From Agromyces atrinae (GTDB taxonomy: Bacteria > Actinomycetota > Actinomycetes > Actinomycetales > Microbacteriaceae): 64,000 nt of DNA. The notes under the pieces were generated by a model. That model was not told where the DNA came from. It did no database searches and saw only the letters and a list, made by a program, of their open reading frames with translations. Below, in pieces: positions 61,894-64,000 of the stretch (position 1 is its first letter; every line of letters begins with the position of its first letter). Location: assembly GCF_013407835.1 (NCBI RefSeq), contig NZ_JACCBI010000001.1, positions 1,860,001 through 1,924,000 of the forward strand. Reading direction: 5' to 3'. Position numbers and translations under genes: made by a program.

Positions 61894-63252
61894 TCAGGCG
61901 GCCAGCACGTCGCCGATGACGCCGAGCGCCTCGACCAGCAGGTCGTCGTCGATCGTGAGCGGAGGCAGGAAACGGATGACGTTGCCGTACGTGCCGCATG
62001 TGAGCACGATGACACCGCGCGCGATGGATTCGCGCGCGACACGCGCCGTGAGGCCGGCGTCGGGTACGCCGGTCTCCGGGTCTACCAGCTCGATCGCGAC
62101 CATCGCACCCCGACCGCGGATGTCGCCGATGCGCGCATCCCTCGCCTGGAGCGAACCGAGTTCGCGGTAGAGCACTGCTTCGATCTCACGGGCACGCTCG
62201 ACGAGCCCGTCTTCTTCGTAGGCCTCGATCGTGGCGAGGGCGGCCGCGCACGCGAGCGGGTTGCCGCCGTAGGTGCCGCCGAGTCCGCCGACGTGGGCCG
62301 AGTCCATGATGTCGGCGCGGCCCGTGACGGCCGAGAGCGGCAGGCCGCCCGCGATGCCCTTCGCCGTGACGATGAGGTCGGGCACGATCCCCTCGTGCTC
62401 GCTCGCGAACATCGCTCCGGTGCGGGCGAAGCCCGTCTGCACCTCGTCGGCGATGAAGACGACGTCGTTCGCGCGCGCCCAGTCGACGAGCGCGGCGAGG
62501 AAACCCTCGGCGGGAACGATGAAACCGCCCTCGCCCTGGATGGGTTCGATGATGATGGCCGCGAGGTTCTCGGCCCCGACCTGCTTCTCGATCTGCGAGA
62601 TGGCGCGGGCTGCGGCATCCGCCCCCGTCAGGCCGCCGTCGCGGAACGGGTACGACAGCGGCATCCGGTAGATGTCGGGCGCGAAGGGGCCGAAGCCGCT
62701 CTTGTACGGGATGTTCTTCGCGGTCAGCGCCATCGTGAGGTTCGTGCGGCCGTGGTACGCGTGGTCGAAGGCGACGACGGCGCTGCGGCGGGTGTGGTGC
62801 CGCGCGATCTTGATGGCGTTCTCGACGGCTTCGGCGCCCGAGTTGAAGAGGGCGCTGCGCTTCTCGTGGTCGCCGGGGGTGAGGCGGTTGAGCGCCTCGG
62901 CGACGGCGACGTAGCCCTCGTAGGGCGCGATCGTGAAGCACGTGTGCGTGAAGGCGTCGAGCTGCGCGGCGACGGCGGCCGTGACGCGCGGGTTCGAATT
63001 GCCGACGCCCGTGACGGCGATGCCGCTGCCGAGGTCGATGAGCGAGTTGCCGTCGGCATCGACGACGACACCGCCGCCCGCGGCGACGACCGCGACGGGA
63101 ACGGTGTGCCCGACACCCGCGGCGACGGCGCTCGCCTTGCGTGCGAGGAGGCGTTCGGACTCGGGGCCCGGAATGGCGGTGACGAGTCGTCGTTCTTGCG
63201 GAAGCGTGGGTCCGCCGGCGTGCACCGCCCGCGGCTCATCGATGAGGGTCAT
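61894..63252 (-). CDS. gabT: 4-aminobutyrate--2-oxoglutarate transaminase
   Basis: A 452-residue class III aminotransferase. Seen are VVVDADGNSLIDLGSGIAVTGVG, LFNSGAEAVENAIKIARHHT, AFDHAYHGRTNLTMALT, FIADEVQTGFARTG (PLP aspartate) and IVTAKGIAGGLPLSAVTG with the Schiff-base lysine. The wording of these motifs is that of actinobacterial GabT. It converts GABA to succinate semialdehyde. First gene of the operon; ATG six bases after TAGCAT suggests a leaderless mRNA. Divergent from the pucR-like regulator. Confidence 0.95.
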   Translation of the reverse strand: MTLIDEPRAVHAGGPTLPQERRLVTAIPGPESERLLARKASAVAAGVGHTVPVAVVAAGGGVVVDADGNSLIDLGSGIAVTGVGNSNPRVTAAVAAQLDAFTHTCFTIAPYEGYVAVAEALNRLTPGDHEKRSALFNSGAEAVENAIKIARHHTRRSAVVAFDHAYHGRTNLTMALTAKNIPYKSGFGPFAPDIYRMPLSYPFRDGGLTGADAAARAISQIEKQVGAENLAAIIIEPIQGEGGFIVPAEGFLAALVDWARANDVVFIADEVQTGFARTGAMFASEHEGIVPDLIVTAKGIAGGLPLSAVTGRADIMDSAHVGGLGGTYGGNPLACAAALATIEAYEEDGLVERAREIEAVLYRELGSLQARDARIGDIRGRGAMVAIELVDPETGVPDAGLTARVARESIARGVIVLTCGTYGNVIRFLPPLTIDDDLLVEALGVIGDVLAA

Positions 63253-63258
63253 GGTCGC

Positions 63259-63264
63259 ATGCTA
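63259..63264 (-). promoter_or_regulatory. -10 box for gab operon, leaderless
   Basis: TAGCAT on the minus strand, six bases before the gabT ATG. Confidence 0.5.
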
Positions 63265-63330
63265 GGCGCGGGCCGAGCGGATTGTCGCTGTCCATCGCGT
63301 ACACGCACCCGCCCAGACCGTGCCTCGGAG

Positions 63331-63336
63331 TACAGT
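63331..63336 (+). promoter_or_regulatory. -10 box for PucR-family gene
   Basis: TACAGT, 35 bases before the GTG start of the regulator; a short leader carrying GAGGA follows. Confidence 0.4.
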
Positions 63337-63371
63337 GGCCGTGTTCCCGCACCACCGAGAGGACCCGCCGT

Positions 63372-64000
63372 GCCCGCGACCCTGCGAACCGTGCTCGCCC
63401 TTCCCGATCTGGCACTGCAACCGCTCTTCACCGAGACCGACCTCGCCGCCGGCGCACTCGATCGCCCGGTCGCCTGGGTGCACAGCTCCGACCTCGCCGA
63501 CCCGACGCCGTTCCTCGCCGACGACGTCGTGCTGCTGACGACGGGCACCCAGTTCGAGGGAGCGGGTGCGGGCCTCGTCGCCGACTACGTCGAGCGCTTG
63601 CGCGCACGCGGCATCGTCGCGATCGGCTTCGGAACGGAGGTCGTGCGTGACGGCACGCCCGACGAACTCGTGGCCGCGTGCCGCGAGGCGGGTGTTCCCC
63701 TCGTCGAGGTGCCGTACCGCATCCCCTTCATCGCGATCGCCCGGGCGGCAGCCGAGCTGCACGCCGCCGCCGAGAACGCGCGTCGCTCGTGGGCGCTCGA
63801 GGCGCAGCACCGCATCTCGCTCGCGGCACTGCACCCCGACGGGCTCGACGCGACCTTCGCCGAGCTCGCGCGGCAGCTGCCCGCCTGGGTGGGCTTCTTC
63901 GACGCGGCGGGCGGGGCGCCGCGCCAGTTCCCGTCGGGGCGGGGACAGGCGGCGGATGACGTCGCGATCGCCGCGCTCGAGACCGACGCCCATGCGCTCC
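63372..64000 (+). CDS. PucR-family transcriptional regulator (partial)
   Basis: The first 209 residues are in the window; the gene runs off the right edge. The N-terminal PucR domain reads LRTVLALPDLALQPLFTETD, RPVAWVHSSDLADPTPFLAD and VVLLTTGTQFEGAG, with GFGTEVVRDGTPDELVAACR and VPLVEVPYRIPFIAIARA following. The C-terminal helix-turn-helix is outside. GTG at 63372 has GAGGA six bases upstream. PucR-type proteins regulate purine, proline or GABA catabolism; divergence from gabT with 119 bases between starts makes it the likely activator of the amine operon (inference). Confidence 0.88.

Overview
The window is about 70% GC, coding-dense on both strands, rich in ATGA/GTGA start-stop overlaps and GTG starts, and carries several TAnnnT-N6-start leaderless promoters. 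Together with the tRNA-Trp-secE-nusG-rplK-rplA block, a MarP-type protease, PspC proteins and a complete mevalonate pathway, this points to an actinobacterium, most likely Microbacteriaceae (family assignment is inference).

Layout. 1-11 kb (minus): an envelope/phosphosignalling locus, FHA protein > Ser/Thr kinase > 2022-residue Ig-like membrane protein > MoxR ATPase > DUF58 > transglutaminase-like membrane protein (cut by the window edge). 11-21.9 kb: photolyase, HerA-like ATPase, GNAT enzyme, a MarR/EamA exporter pair with palindromic operators, a MOSC protein, a Tat lipoprotein that reads as a circularly permuted amine oxidase, a Pr6Pr membrane protein, an aldehyde dehydrogenase/class III aminotransferase pair and a VOC protein. 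22-27.7 kb: rplA, rplK, nusG, secE, tRNA-Trp, MarP protease, class I aminotransferase. 27.8-33.1 kb (minus): mevalonate operon mvk-mvaD-pmk-mvaA-mvaS; its isomerase idi lies apart at 42 kb. 33.2-41.6 kb (plus): a strong promoter overlapped by an IdeR/DtxR-type iron box drives an enlarged GltB-like protein, a CysJ-like diflavin reductase and a HmuS/HemS-like haem protein, all translationally coupled. 42.4-49.8 kb: lysG/lysE, an ABC-2 exporter with its two-component system, and a second two-component system whose kinase carries a PspC domain, divergent from a PspC membrane protein. 52-56 kb: murB, two MaoC-type hydratase subunits, a hypothetical protein and a DUF559 nuclease-like protein. 56.5-64 kb (minus): amine/GABA catabolic operon gabT-gabD-putrescine oxidase-UspA-APC permease, divergent from a PucR regulator.

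The most notable signals are the iron-box GltB/diflavin reductase/HmuS operon, the permuted amine oxidase, and three families of intergenic palindromic repeats (5, 2 and 2 copies) lying mostly at gene 3' ends. No insertion sequence, phage, CRISPR array or rRNA was seen.
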